From contig JBDKGH010000131.1 of assembly GCA_039798265.1 (NCBI GenBank), forward strand, positions 1 through 16,265: a stretch of DNA of 16,265 bases, read 5' to 3'. The DNA comes from JBDKGH01 sp039798265. GTDB taxonomy: Bacteria > Bacteroidota > Bacteroidia > Flavobacteriales_D > Sanyastnellaceae. A program made the translations under genes and the position numbers. Under the pieces are notes generated by a model that saw nothing but the letters and a program-made list of their open reading frames with translations, did no database searches and had not been told where the DNA came from. Positions 7,010 through 14,596 of this stretch are shown here, in pieces. Each line of letters opens with the position of its first letter. The stretch's first letter is position 1.

Positions 7010-7047
7010 ATTTGACGCTAAAGCCCAATTCTTCCACGGAAAAAAGG

Positions 7048-7055
7048 TACTTTCG
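7048..7055 (+). promoter_or_regulatory. Weak -7-like box (TACTTTCG)
   Basis: TACTTTCG differs from TAnnTTTG by one base and lies 28 nt before the ATG at 7084. A similar TACATTCG lies just before the T9SS cargo gene at 10865. No -33 element is evident. Confidence 0.3.
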
Positions 7056-7083
7056 ATCTCTAAACCCGATTATCTTTTTCCTG

Positions 7084-8562
7084 ATGAATCAGTTCGTAAC
7101 TCGCTTTTTAGTGGGAGGCGCTTTCAGTTTGCTTCTCGTTGCTCATGCTCAGGCACAATCAGAGGCTTCTGCATTTACCCTAACTGGACATGGAGTAGCT
7201 ACACCCTTTGCTACTGACTATCAAACGTTGGGTATTAATCCTGCAAACCTCGATTTACCCTCTAAATACGAAGGAAAACGATTTGCGATAGGGTCTTCAG
7301 AAATTGGCGCTTCGTTATACAGTGGCATCCTTTCCAAGCCTCAGCTTCGTCAGAATATATTTAATGGCGACATTAAAAATATGACACAAGAAGAGCAACG
7401 TCAAATGGCAGTGGAGTTTGCCAATTCAAATAATTCGGCGGATATAGATGTGATGTCTTTTGGTTTTTCAGCTCAAACAGACCGTTGGGGATCTTTTGCA
7501 TTCAGTGTGCGTGAACGCGTTGACTATTATTCAAAATTAGGCCCGAAAGTTTCTGAACTTTTGTGGTTGGGATATAATGCTCCTTACTTCGAGCAATTGA
7601 TCTTACAAAACGGGGATACCATTGCCAATTCACAAACCATTGATCAAGCAACACTCGATCAAGTAGTGCAAGGAATTACCCTTCTTCAGAATTCGGAATC
7701 GATTTCAGAACTGCTGCAAGGTACCCGCATTCGTATGCAATGGGTGCGCGAGTTTAACCTAGGCTATGGTAAGCGCATATTGAGTAATGATAATTGGCAA
7801 TTGCACATAGGAGTGGGAGGAAAGTTGCTAGTAGGACAAGGCTTGTTAGATGTTACCGCACAAAATGGAACAGCGCAAGCCTATAGTGCGCTCAGTCCCG
7901 TTTTTCAAATTGATTACAGCGGATTGGCCACCAATAATCCATCGGCACTGAATGAAAATGCCGCTAAACTCACTCCAGTAGGGATGGGTTATGGGTTAGA
8001 CTTTGGAGCTACGTTTATGTTTAAAGATAAATTCATTGTGTCTGCGGCCGTTACAGATATCGGCAAAATGACATGGGATGGAAACGTTTACAGCTTAAAC
8101 GATGTGAACCTTACCGAGTTTAATACCAGTGGTATTGAAAGCGTTGACTTCATTGATCAAATTGATCAGTTGAATGGTACTGACGGATTGCTCACTTGGC
8201 AAGGAGATGCCAAATTAGAAACCAAGTTGCCCGCTATGTGGCGTTTTGGTTTTGGCGCTTACCTTGGAAAAAAATTCAAGTTGGGAGTTGATATTGTCAA
8301 CTCGATGAATGAAGAAGTAGGTAGTTTGGACAAGGCCATTGTTTCTTTTGGTGGTGAATTTTCTCCGCTCCCTTGGGTGCATTTGTCTGCAGGCTTTATG
8401 CAAGGAGGTAATTACGACTCAAAAGTTCCTGCGGGCATAACCTTCTCTACGAAGAGTGGTTCATATGAATGCGGCATCGCTTCGCGCGATGTGGTAACTT
8501 TCTTCACAGAAGATGCCCCAACGATTTCGGCTAGTATTGGCTTTATGCGTTTCCGCTTTTAA
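7084..8562 (+). CDS. Probable outer-membrane beta-barrel protein, DUF5723-like
   Basis: The 492-residue product has a clear signal peptide (FLVGGAFSLLLVAHAQA, cleavage near residue 24) and ends in aromatic FMRFRF, the kind of C-terminal strand seen in outer-membrane barrels. Near the N-terminus it has GVATPFATDYQTLGINPANL, an N-P-A motif common in Bacteroidota barrel proteins of the DUF5723 and PorV/FadL-like types. Alternating hydrophobic/polar strands with Gly and aromatic residues run through the second half (LTPVGMGYGLDFGATFMF, WRFGFGAYLGKKFKLGVDIV). I assign DUF5723 from general resemblance, not from a search. The frame extends upstream to a TTG at 7006 that would overlap the preceding gene and hide the signal peptide, so ATG 7084 is chosen. 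Function is unknown; a structural or transport role in the outer membrane is inferred. Confidence 0.85.
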   Translation: MNQFVTRFLVGGAFSLLLVAHAQAQSEASAFTLTGHGVATPFATDYQTLGINPANLDLPSKYEGKRFAIGSSEIGASLYSGILSKPQLRQNIFNGDIKNMTQEEQRQMAVEFANSNNSADIDVMSFGFSAQTDRWGSFAFSVRERVDYYSKLGPKVSELLWLGYNAPYFEQLILQNGDTIANSQTIDQATLDQVVQGITLLQNSESISELLQGTRIRMQWVREFNLGYGKRILSNDNWQLHIGVGGKLLVGQGLLDVTAQNGTAQAYSALSPVFQIDYSGLATNNPSALNENAAKLTPVGMGYGLDFGATFMFKDKFIVSAAVTDIGKMTWDGNVYSLNDVNLTEFNTSGIESVDFIDQIDQLNGTDGLLTWQGDAKLETKLPAMWRFGFGAYLGKKFKLGVDIVNSMNEEVGSLDKAIVSFGGEFSPLPWVHLSAGFMQGGNYDSKVPAGITFSTKSGSYECGIASRDVVTFFTEDAPTISASIGFMRFRF

Positions 8563-8581
8563 CACATTTTGCGGAGGGTTT

Positions 8582-8613
8582 TTGCACAAACGGATGGCCT
8601 TTGCGTTCCTTTG
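8582..8613 (+). promoter_or_regulatory. Putative promoter (TTG-N21-TTCCTTTG)
   Basis: TTG at 8582-8584, a 21-bp spacer and TTCCTTTG at 8606-8613 fit the Bacteroidota promoter pattern with one -7 mismatch. The box lies 17 nt before the ATG at 8631. Another TTTG (8600-8603) makes the exact position uncertain. Confidence 0.4.
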
Positions 8614-8630
8614 ATCAAACACTAATCAAT

Positions 8631-8843
8631 ATGAGTACCTCGAAAATTTTTGCCTACATCCTTTCGGCCATCGTGTTGGGCGTTACTTTATTGGCCTTAT
8701 TGGGTATTTGGGATGTAATTGACTGGTCTTATGTACAACGTTATTTCTGGAAAGGGGTACAATCGCTCATTATCCTTTCTATTAGCGGTGTGATCATCTA
8801 CCTCATCAAAATCATTTTTGTGAGAGAGGAAACTTCCAAATAG
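8631..8843 (+). CDS. Small two-helix membrane protein, function unknown
   Basis: The 70-residue product has two hydrophobic helices, about residues 5-24 (KIFAYILSAIVLGVTLLALL) and 38-60 (ending IIYLIKIIFV). They are joined by a short loop with aromatic residues and an Asp-rich turn (WDVIDWSYVQRYFW), and a charged tail follows (VREETSK). The TTG at 8601 would add ten residues but lies in promoter-like sequence, so ATG 8631 is preferred. It sits 46 nt before msrA on the same strand, and the two may be co-transcribed. Short two-helix proteins of this kind are common in Bacteroidota and mostly uncharacterised. The coding case rests on the clean membrane topology, the preceding promoter-like sequence and tight packing with neighbours. 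Confidence 0.75.
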   Translation: MSTSKIFAYILSAIVLGVTLLALLGIWDVIDWSYVQRYFWKGVQSLIILSISGVIIYLIKIIFVREETSK

Positions 8844-8889
8844 CGAACTATTTGGTGTGACGAGTGTTCAATTAATACAACGATTTTTC

Positions 8890-9555
8890 ATGAAATGGAC
8901 CACACTCCCTTTAGCCTTGCTGTTTGCTTTAACAGCATGCTCGCAGAGTAAATCAGAATCAAGTACAACAAAAAAAGAATCAACTCAGTCTATTCAAGAC
9001 GAACAAATAAAGCCTAATATGGAAGGAAAAGAAGTGGCAACCTTAGGTGCCGGATGTTTTTGGTGTGTAGAAGCTATTTTTCAAAACTTAAAAGGAGTAG
9101 AAAAAGTAGAAAGTGGATATTCGGGAGGAGAGATTAAAAATCCTTCTTACAAAGAAGTATGCTCGGGCAGAACAGGCCATGCTGAAGTAACGCATATAAC
9201 TTTTGATCCTTCGGTTATTTCATTTGCCGAATTACTCGAAGTGTTTTTTGAAACACATAATCCTACTACGCTTAACCGCCAAGGCGCCGATGTGGGTACC
9301 CAATATCGATCAGCCATCTTCTATCATTCAGAAGAACAAAAGCGAATAGCCGAACTCGCCATTGCCGCAGCCAATGAAAGTGGCAATTGGGAAGATCCAA
9401 TCGTGACAGAGGTTTCTCCCTTCACGGTGTTTTATAAAGCAGAGGATTATCATCAAGATTACTACAGCATTAATGGAGAGCAACCGTATTGCCAAATGGT
9501 GATTGCTCCCAAGTTGGACAAATTCAAAAAGAAGTTTAAGGAAAAACTGAAGTAA
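8890..9555 (+). CDS. msrA: Peptide-methionine (S)-S-oxide reductase MsrA, lipoprotein form
   Basis: MsrA reduces the S epimer of methionine sulfoxide in oxidised proteins. The core (about 47-215) has the catalytic GAGCFWC (Cys56, with Glu61 just after), YKEVCSGRTGHAEV (87-100), GTQYRSAIFY (136-145), AEDYHQDYY (184-192) and a C-terminal Cys201 (PYCQMV) placed as a resolving cysteine. Unlike the cytosolic enzyme, this copy starts with a lipoprotein signal, LLFALTAC, with Cys17 in the lipobox, followed by about 28 Ser/Thr/Lys-rich linker residues. It should therefore be lipid-anchored in the periplasm or outer membrane, repairing envelope proteins. A GTG at 8857 extends the frame but would spoil the signal, so ATG 8890 is chosen. 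The tail KLDKFKKKFKEKLK is strongly basic. No msrB domain or gene is adjacent. Confidence 0.95.
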   Translation: MKWTTLPLALLFALTACSQSKSESSTTKKESTQSIQDEQIKPNMEGKEVATLGAGCFWCVEAIFQNLKGVEKVESGYSGGEIKNPSYKEVCSGRTGHAEVTHITFDPSVISFAELLEVFFETHNPTTLNRQGADVGTQYRSAIFYHSEEQKRIAELAIAAANESGNWEDPIVTEVSPFTVFYKAEDYHQDYYSINGEQPYCQMVIAPKLDKFKKKFKEKLK

Positions 9556-9590
9556 ATTCGGGCGCGTTGTTTGATGCAACACCAGCACGA

Positions 9591-10808
9591 ATGAAAGACT
9601 TCAAGAATTGGATATTGGCCTCGTCGGCTGCCATGCGCTTTGTAATGATACCGGCGTTTATGGCCATGATCTACTTTGTGCTGCAAAAACTGCATCACCG
9701 TGAAGCAGTGGTAGAGTGGGAAATTTACAGACAAGCTGCAGAGGCCTTGTTCGCTCATAAGCAGGTGTATGGTATTTCCTTCAACGGAACCAGTGGTTAT
9801 TACACCTACTCGCCAGTAGTGGCCTTTTTTTTCGGATTGATTCACTTCATTCCCGCTACTATCTCAAGTGGAGTGTATTACTTCAGTTTGCTTTTCATCT
9901 ATATCTTTTTTTCGCTGTTTCTTGTTTTTACCTTAGAAAAAAAACTGAATCTCGATGGTCGATACCGAGGTTGGGTGTTAACTCTGATCACCGCCTTTTT
10001 ATTGGACCATTTTGAACGCGAATTGCACATCGGAAATTTAAATGTGCTCACTTTAGCATTCACTTTTGTCTTTTTTCTTTTACTCGAAAAAAAGGAATTT
10101 CGCAAAGCGGGTGTTCTTTTCGGGATCTTGCTTTTAGTGAAACCCGCCTTGCTTTTTTTATTTCCTTTATTGATGTGGCATCGTCACTGGAAGGTTATTC
10201 TGCTGTCTATTTTGGTGGTCATAGGCGGTTTTGGATTGCCCATACTCATTCTCGGGTGGTCATGCAACCTTGACTTGTGGGCTCAATGGATAGATTATAT
10301 GGTAGGGCCTACCGAGCTAATAGCGCAAAGTGCCAATACCGTTTATGGACTTTATTACCATTTTGTCTTAGCACCATTTGATTTGATTTCTAATCGAATC
10401 ACGATTTTTATGTGGGTGTCCATTACCCTGGTTTCTTTGCTTTTTTGGTGGGTTATTCAAAGCAGACGACCAGACTATGCCGAAAGCGGTTGGCTGCGGT
10501 TTTTTACAGTTATCGCTTTTATCCCTCACCTCATTCCTACAGATACGGACCACTTTATGTGGACATGGCCTTTGTTAGCCTATTCTTTTTCGGTATTGCT
10601 GTATGAGCCGATTCGAAAAAAAGGGATTTATGCAGCTCTTTTTGCCCTAGCGTTTATTCCTTATTGCTTTAATTCGCCTGATATTATTGGAAATAAGCTA
10701 GCCATTACCCTCGATACAGGCGGCTATTTGGGCTTGGCCAATTTGCTCTTGATCTTCTTGGCGCTTTCACTAGCTAAGGCAAAAAGATCACTAAACGTAT
10801 TTTCTTAG
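9591..10808 (+). CDS. GT87/DUF2029-like polytopic glycosyltransferase
   Basis: The 405-residue product is an integral membrane protein with roughly 9-11 hydrophobic helices. The layout resembles GT-C enzymes of the GT87 (DUF2029) family, which move mannose or a related sugar from a polyprenyl-phosphate donor. Family-like signs are the first periplasmic loop with EWEIYRQAAEALFAHKQVYG (42-61), YYTYSPVVAFFFGLI (70-84), HIGNLNVLTLAF (146-157, the G-x-x-N block) and AGVLFGILLLVKPALLFLFP (173-191, the usual G...KP block). The acid expected at the start of the first loop is normally Asp; here it is Glu42. The acceptor is unknown, and no glycan or LPS gene lies nearby. A TTG at 9567 opens the frame earlier, but ATG 9591 is the better start. 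It begins 35 nt after the msrA stop, so read-through from msrA is likely. Confidence 0.85.
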   Translation: MKDFKNWILASSAAMRFVMIPAFMAMIYFVLQKLHHREAVVEWEIYRQAAEALFAHKQVYGISFNGTSGYYTYSPVVAFFFGLIHFIPATISSGVYYFSLLFIYIFFSLFLVFTLEKKLNLDGRYRGWVLTLITAFLLDHFERELHIGNLNVLTLAFTFVFFLLLEKKEFRKAGVLFGILLLVKPALLFLFPLLMWHRHWKVILLSILVVIGGFGLPILILGWSCNLDLWAQWIDYMVGPTELIAQSANTVYGLYYHFVLAPFDLISNRITIFMWVSITLVSLLFWWVIQSRRPDYAESGWLRFFTVIAFIPHLIPTDTDHFMWTWPLLAYSFSVLLYEPIRKKGIYAALFALAFIPYCFNSPDIIGNKLAITLDTGGYLGLANLLLIFLALSLAKAKRSLNVFS

Positions 10809-10851
10809 GCGACTTTTTCCTCTTTTGCGTAGTCTATTGATCGACATTTCT

Positions 10852-10859
10852 TACATTCG
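10852..10859 (+). promoter_or_regulatory. Weak -7-like box (TACATTCG) before the T9SS cargo gene
   Basis: TACATTCG has one mismatch to TAnnTTTG and ends 5 nt before the ATG at 10865. A TTG lies 24 bp upstream (10825-10827), slightly beyond the usual spacing. Confidence 0.25.
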
Positions 10860-10864
10860 TTTCT

Positions 10865-13800
10865 ATGCGTCAATGGATACTTCTTGGGCTAATGATGATT
10901 TCCTTTCTTTCATGGGGAAAAGAATATCCATTGATTGAAAATAGAGGTCAATGGCCGCAGCATGTGAAAGCTTCTACGGCTATTGAAGGTGGTCGCGTTT
11001 TCTTGGAAAACAATGGCCTTACTTATCACTTCTTTGATCTATCTGCTATTTCTGCTGTCAAAAATGGTAAGGCGCCGATGCCACAAGCCTCTGATGTGCG
11101 CGTGAAAGGTCATGTACTTCGTATGTCTTTTCTCAACAGTGCAGCCCGCACTCAAGTGATCAAAGAAAAAATGTTGCCTACTCGGTACAACTACTTTTTA
11201 GGAGACGATGAAAGCAAATGGGCGGGCGCTTGTGCAGCTTATGAAACAGTGACCACGCAAGAAGTATGGCCTGGCGTGGATTTCAAATTGTATAGCAACG
11301 ATTTTTTTCTTAAGTATGATTTTGTATTAGCGCCATTTGCTGATTTTAAAAAAATCGCTTTTCGCTATGAATATGCAGATGCCGTAAGCTTAGAAAACGG
11401 ACGATTAAAAATTACCACCTCCGTGGGTGAAATCTGGGAACAGCAACCCATCGCTTATCAATACATCAACGGTGAACAGGTGCGAGTAGCCTGTGAATTT
11501 GTATTGAAAAAAGGAGTGATTTCATTCCATTTCCCAAAAGGATACGAAGCCACATATCCGCTCATCATTGACCCGGAATTGGTTTTTTCAACCTACAGTG
11601 GTAGCTTTTCTGATAACTTCGGCTATACGGCTACTTATGATAGCCAAGGTTTTTTATTCAGTGGAAGCAGTGCTTTTGGTCAAGGTTATCCCACTACCAC
11701 AGGTGCTTATCAAACGACATGGGGTGGTGGTGATGGCAGTTTTGGTCTGGCCGGAACAGATATAGCCATTTCCAAATATGATGTAAGTGGCACATTCATG
11801 GTGTGGTCCACTTTTTTGGGTGGAGAAAACGATGAATTACCACACAGTTTGATCTGTAATGAATTCGATGAGCTGCTGGTCTATGGCACTTCTAGTTCTG
11901 CTAATTACCCTACCACTTCAGGGGCTTATGACAGCAGCTTCAATGGAGGAGATGCTTTTTCGCCACAAGGCGTAGGAACGAATTATGTAAATGGCAGCGA
12001 CATTGTGGTTACCCGATTAAATTTCACTGGATCCAATTTAATTCAAAGCACGTTCATAGGTGGAAATGGAAATGATGGGGTGAATACCGCTCCGGTATTA
12101 AAGTTTAATTACGCTGATGAATTTCGAGGCGAAATTGATATTGACGACAATGGAAATATTGTGATTGCTTCAAGTACATACTCTACAAATTTCCCCACGG
12201 TTAATCCCGTGCAAGGCATACTTGCAGGTGCTCAAGATGGAGTCGTTTTTATCCTGAATGCGCAACTCAATCAGATGTTATGGAGCACCTATATTGGAGG
12301 AAGTGATTACGATAGTGGTTATAGTGTTTGCTTTGGAAATAATGGCGAAGTGTATGTGGGAGGCGGAACGCGCAGCACCGATTTCCCTATGCCTGCTGGC
12401 GGCTATCAAAGCGCATTTCAAGGCGGCACTGCTGATGGATGGATTCACCGCTACACCGCTACGGGTGAATTAAATGGCGGTACGTTCTATGGCAGTTCAG
12501 TTTATGATCAAGTGTATTTTGTAGAAACAGATGCAGGTGGGCATGTCTATCTCTATGGTCAAACCCTAGCACCCGATGCTACGTTTGTAACCAATGCGGC
12601 GTGGAGTCAGCCGAACAGTGGCATGGTCGTTTCCAAGCTCAGCGCTAATTTGCAGCAAGTCGATTGGAGTACCGTTTTTGGATCAGGTAATGGTGAACCG
12701 AATCTTTCGCCCACTGCATTTTTGGTGGACTTGTGCGATAAAATATATCTATCGGGTTGGGGAGGTTTGGTGAATACAAGCTCCAATGCTTCTACCGATG
12801 ATACCAATGGCATGTTGGTGACAACTGGCGCCTATCAAACCACCACTGATGGTAGCGACTTTTATTTACTCGTGCTCTTAGATGATGCGAGTGATGTGGC
12901 TTATGCCTCTTTTTATGGCGGTAACATTAGCGCAGAACACGTGGATGGCGGAACAAGTCGCTTTGATAGAAGAGGCATGATTTATCAAAGTGTTTGTGCG
13001 GGATGTGGAAGCAATGATGATTTTCCCATTTTCCCAGCGAATGCCAACTCGCCCACGAACAACTCAACGAACTGCAACAACGGAGTATTTAAATTTGATT
13101 TTGAATATCCCATTACCGTTGCCGAATTTAATGTGCCTCCGGTAGCTTGTGTAAACGAACCCGTGCAGTTTACAAGCAATGCTGCTTTTGCGGTGGGATA
13201 TAACTGGAATTTTGGCGATAACTCTCCGTTTTCGACCCAAATAAATCCGACGCACATTTATACCAATACAGGAACTTACGAAATTCAATTGATTGTAACC
13301 AATCCTGGTACATGCAATGTGGCGGATACCTTAACAAGGATCATTACGATAACAGAACCTCAAGTGATCACCCTTGACGATGAGTATGTATGTGTGGATG
13401 ATCAATTGGTGATCGGTCCAACAGATGTTTATCCAGACTTCGTTTACAATTGGACCCCTGCTATTTATTTATCCAATAGCAATACGGCAAATCCAACCTT
13501 TACAGCGGGTGAAAGCACGGAGTATGTGTTAACCGTTCAGCAGGGAGGCTGCACAGATACTCTTTATTTGTCCATTATTGTTCCTGAACTCTCCCTTACC
13601 ATTCCTAATGATACAACATTGTGCGAAGAAGGTACGCTGGTTTTGGTGGCCAATTATGCGCCAAACGATGCGAGCATTGAATGGTCAAACACCAACACCT
13701 TTGCCAACTTGCTCAATGATAATTTAAGTGATGCGGATATAGAAATTAATGTATCAGCACCGGGTGAGTATTTTGCGCGTGTAAGTCAAGGCGACTGTAG

Positions 13801-14596
13801 CTTAGAAGAGAGCATAACGGTGAATCTTCTTTCGTTTCAAACCGAAATCGAAGGAGATTTTACGGCTTGCGCTGGCGATACGGTGACCTTGTCGGTGTTA
13901 GATCCGAATCCCAATTTTGAATACTCCTGGGAACCATCGAACCTCGTGGTAAGTGGCCAAAATACTCCGGAAGTGCAGGTGGTGGCGAATGAAGAAGGCT
14001 ATTTTTATGTGTATTCATTTACACCAGATAATTGCACAGCAGTAGATAGTGTGCTCATTACAGTAAGCGGCTTAAGTGGTGGTTTACTCAATGCAACAGC
14101 AAGCCCTAGTTTGATCATTGCGGGAGGAACTTCGCAGCTGCAGGCTCAGCCTTCTGGCTACACCTATTCCTGGTCGCCTGCCAATTCTCTCAGCAACCCA
14201 AACATTATCAATCCCATTGCACAACCGGATGAGACTACTACTTATACCGTAACCGTGATGGATGGCGAGTGCATGTTTGCTCAAAATGTAACCGTTCGGG
14301 TGGAAGATTTTGTTTGCGGTAATCCGACGATTTATATTCCCAATGCCTTTACTCCCAATGTGGATGGGAAAAATGAAAAATTATATGTTCGTGGGAATAA
14401 CCTCATTTCGTTGAATTTTTATGTTTACGATCGTTGGGGAGAATTGGTGTTTGAGTCGCACTCCGTTAATGACGGGTGGGATGGAACCTTCGAAGGAAGG
14501 CCTGTTGATCCTGACGTGTATGTCTATTATTTCGATGGGGTGTGCGAAGGTGGGGCAAAGTATATAGAAAAAGGAAACATTACCCTTATTCGATGA
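10865..14596 (+). CDS. Large T9SS cargo protein: DUF7948-like, SBBP propeller repeats, PKD/Ig-like modules, type B (gliding-motility) C-terminal domain
   Basis: The 1243-residue secreted protein is modular. Signal peptide about 1-18. Residues 22-235 (YPLIENRGQWPQHV...) resemble the DUF7948 domain found at the head of such proteins. Residues 238-720 hold about seven repeats starting with motifs like VFSTYSG, VWSTFLGG, IQSTFIGG, LWSTYIGGSDYD, GGTFYGSS, DWSTVFG and YASFYGG; these are SBBP-like and may build a seven-bladed propeller. Residues 752-830 form a PKD domain (YNWNFGDN, 779-786), then four further Ig/PKD-like modules follow (about 838-1147). Residues 1150-1243 are the gliding-motility-associated domain (TIGR04131-like; IPNAFTPNVDGKNE, YDRWGELVFES, DGWDGTFEG), the T9SS type B export signal. 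The ligand or role is unknown; adhesion or surface structure is plausible. Its stop overlaps the start of a PorP/SprF gene, a common pairing for type B cargo. Confidence 0.95.
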   Translation: MRQWILLGLMMISFLSWGKEYPLIENRGQWPQHVKASTAIEGGRVFLENNGLTYHFFDLSAISAVKNGKAPMPQASDVRVKGHVLRMSFLNSAARTQVIKEKMLPTRYNYFLGDDESKWAGACAAYETVTTQEVWPGVDFKLYSNDFFLKYDFVLAPFADFKKIAFRYEYADAVSLENGRLKITTSVGEIWEQQPIAYQYINGEQVRVACEFVLKKGVISFHFPKGYEATYPLIIDPELVFSTYSGSFSDNFGYTATYDSQGFLFSGSSAFGQGYPTTTGAYQTTWGGGDGSFGLAGTDIAISKYDVSGTFMVWSTFLGGENDELPHSLICNEFDELLVYGTSSSANYPTTSGAYDSSFNGGDAFSPQGVGTNYVNGSDIVVTRLNFTGSNLIQSTFIGGNGNDGVNTAPVLKFNYADEFRGEIDIDDNGNIVIASSTYSTNFPTVNPVQGILAGAQDGVVFILNAQLNQMLWSTYIGGSDYDSGYSVCFGNNGEVYVGGGTRSTDFPMPAGGYQSAFQGGTADGWIHRYTATGELNGGTFYGSSVYDQVYFVETDAGGHVYLYGQTLAPDATFVTNAAWSQPNSGMVVSKLSANLQQVDWSTVFGSGNGEPNLSPTAFLVDLCDKIYLSGWGGLVNTSSNASTDDTNGMLVTTGAYQTTTDGSDFYLLVLLDDASDVAYASFYGGNISAEHVDGGTSRFDRRGMIYQSVCAGCGSNDDFPIFPANANSPTNNSTNCNNGVFKFDFEYPITVAEFNVPPVACVNEPVQFTSNAAFAVGYNWNFGDNSPFSTQINPTHIYTNTGTYEIQLIVTNPGTCNVADTLTRIITITEPQVITLDDEYVCVDDQLVIGPTDVYPDFVYNWTPAIYLSNSNTANPTFTAGESTEYVLTVQQGGCTDTLYLSIIVPELSLTIPNDTTLCEEGTLVLVANYAPNDASIEWSNTNTFANLLNDNLSDADIEINVSAPGEYFARVSQGDCSLEESITVNLLSFQTEIEGDFTACAGDTVTLSVLDPNPNFEYSWEPSNLVVSGQNTPEVQVVANEEGYFYVYSFTPDNCTAVDSVLITVSGLSGGLLNATASPSLIIAGGTSQLQAQPSGYTYSWSPANSLSNPNIINPIAQPDETTTYTVTVMDGECMFAQNVTVRVEDFVCGNPTIYIPNAFTPNVDGKNEKLYVRGNNLISLNFYVYDRWGELVFESHSVNDGWDGTFEGRPVDPDVYVYYFDGVCEGGAKYIEKGNITLIR

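Noticed and set aside
6852..7217. 121-residue open frame spanning the junction of the two envelope genes
   Set aside because: It overlaps the ends of two well-supported genes in another phase and looks like a Ser/Cys-rich shadow.
9462..9845. 127-residue minus-strand frame across the msrA/glycosyltransferase junction
   Set aside because: It is antisense to two recognised genes, with no signal or domain pattern.
12985..13257. 90-residue minus-strand frame within the T9SS cargo gene
   Set aside because: It is antisense to the PKD region, whose plus-strand translation is clearly genuine.
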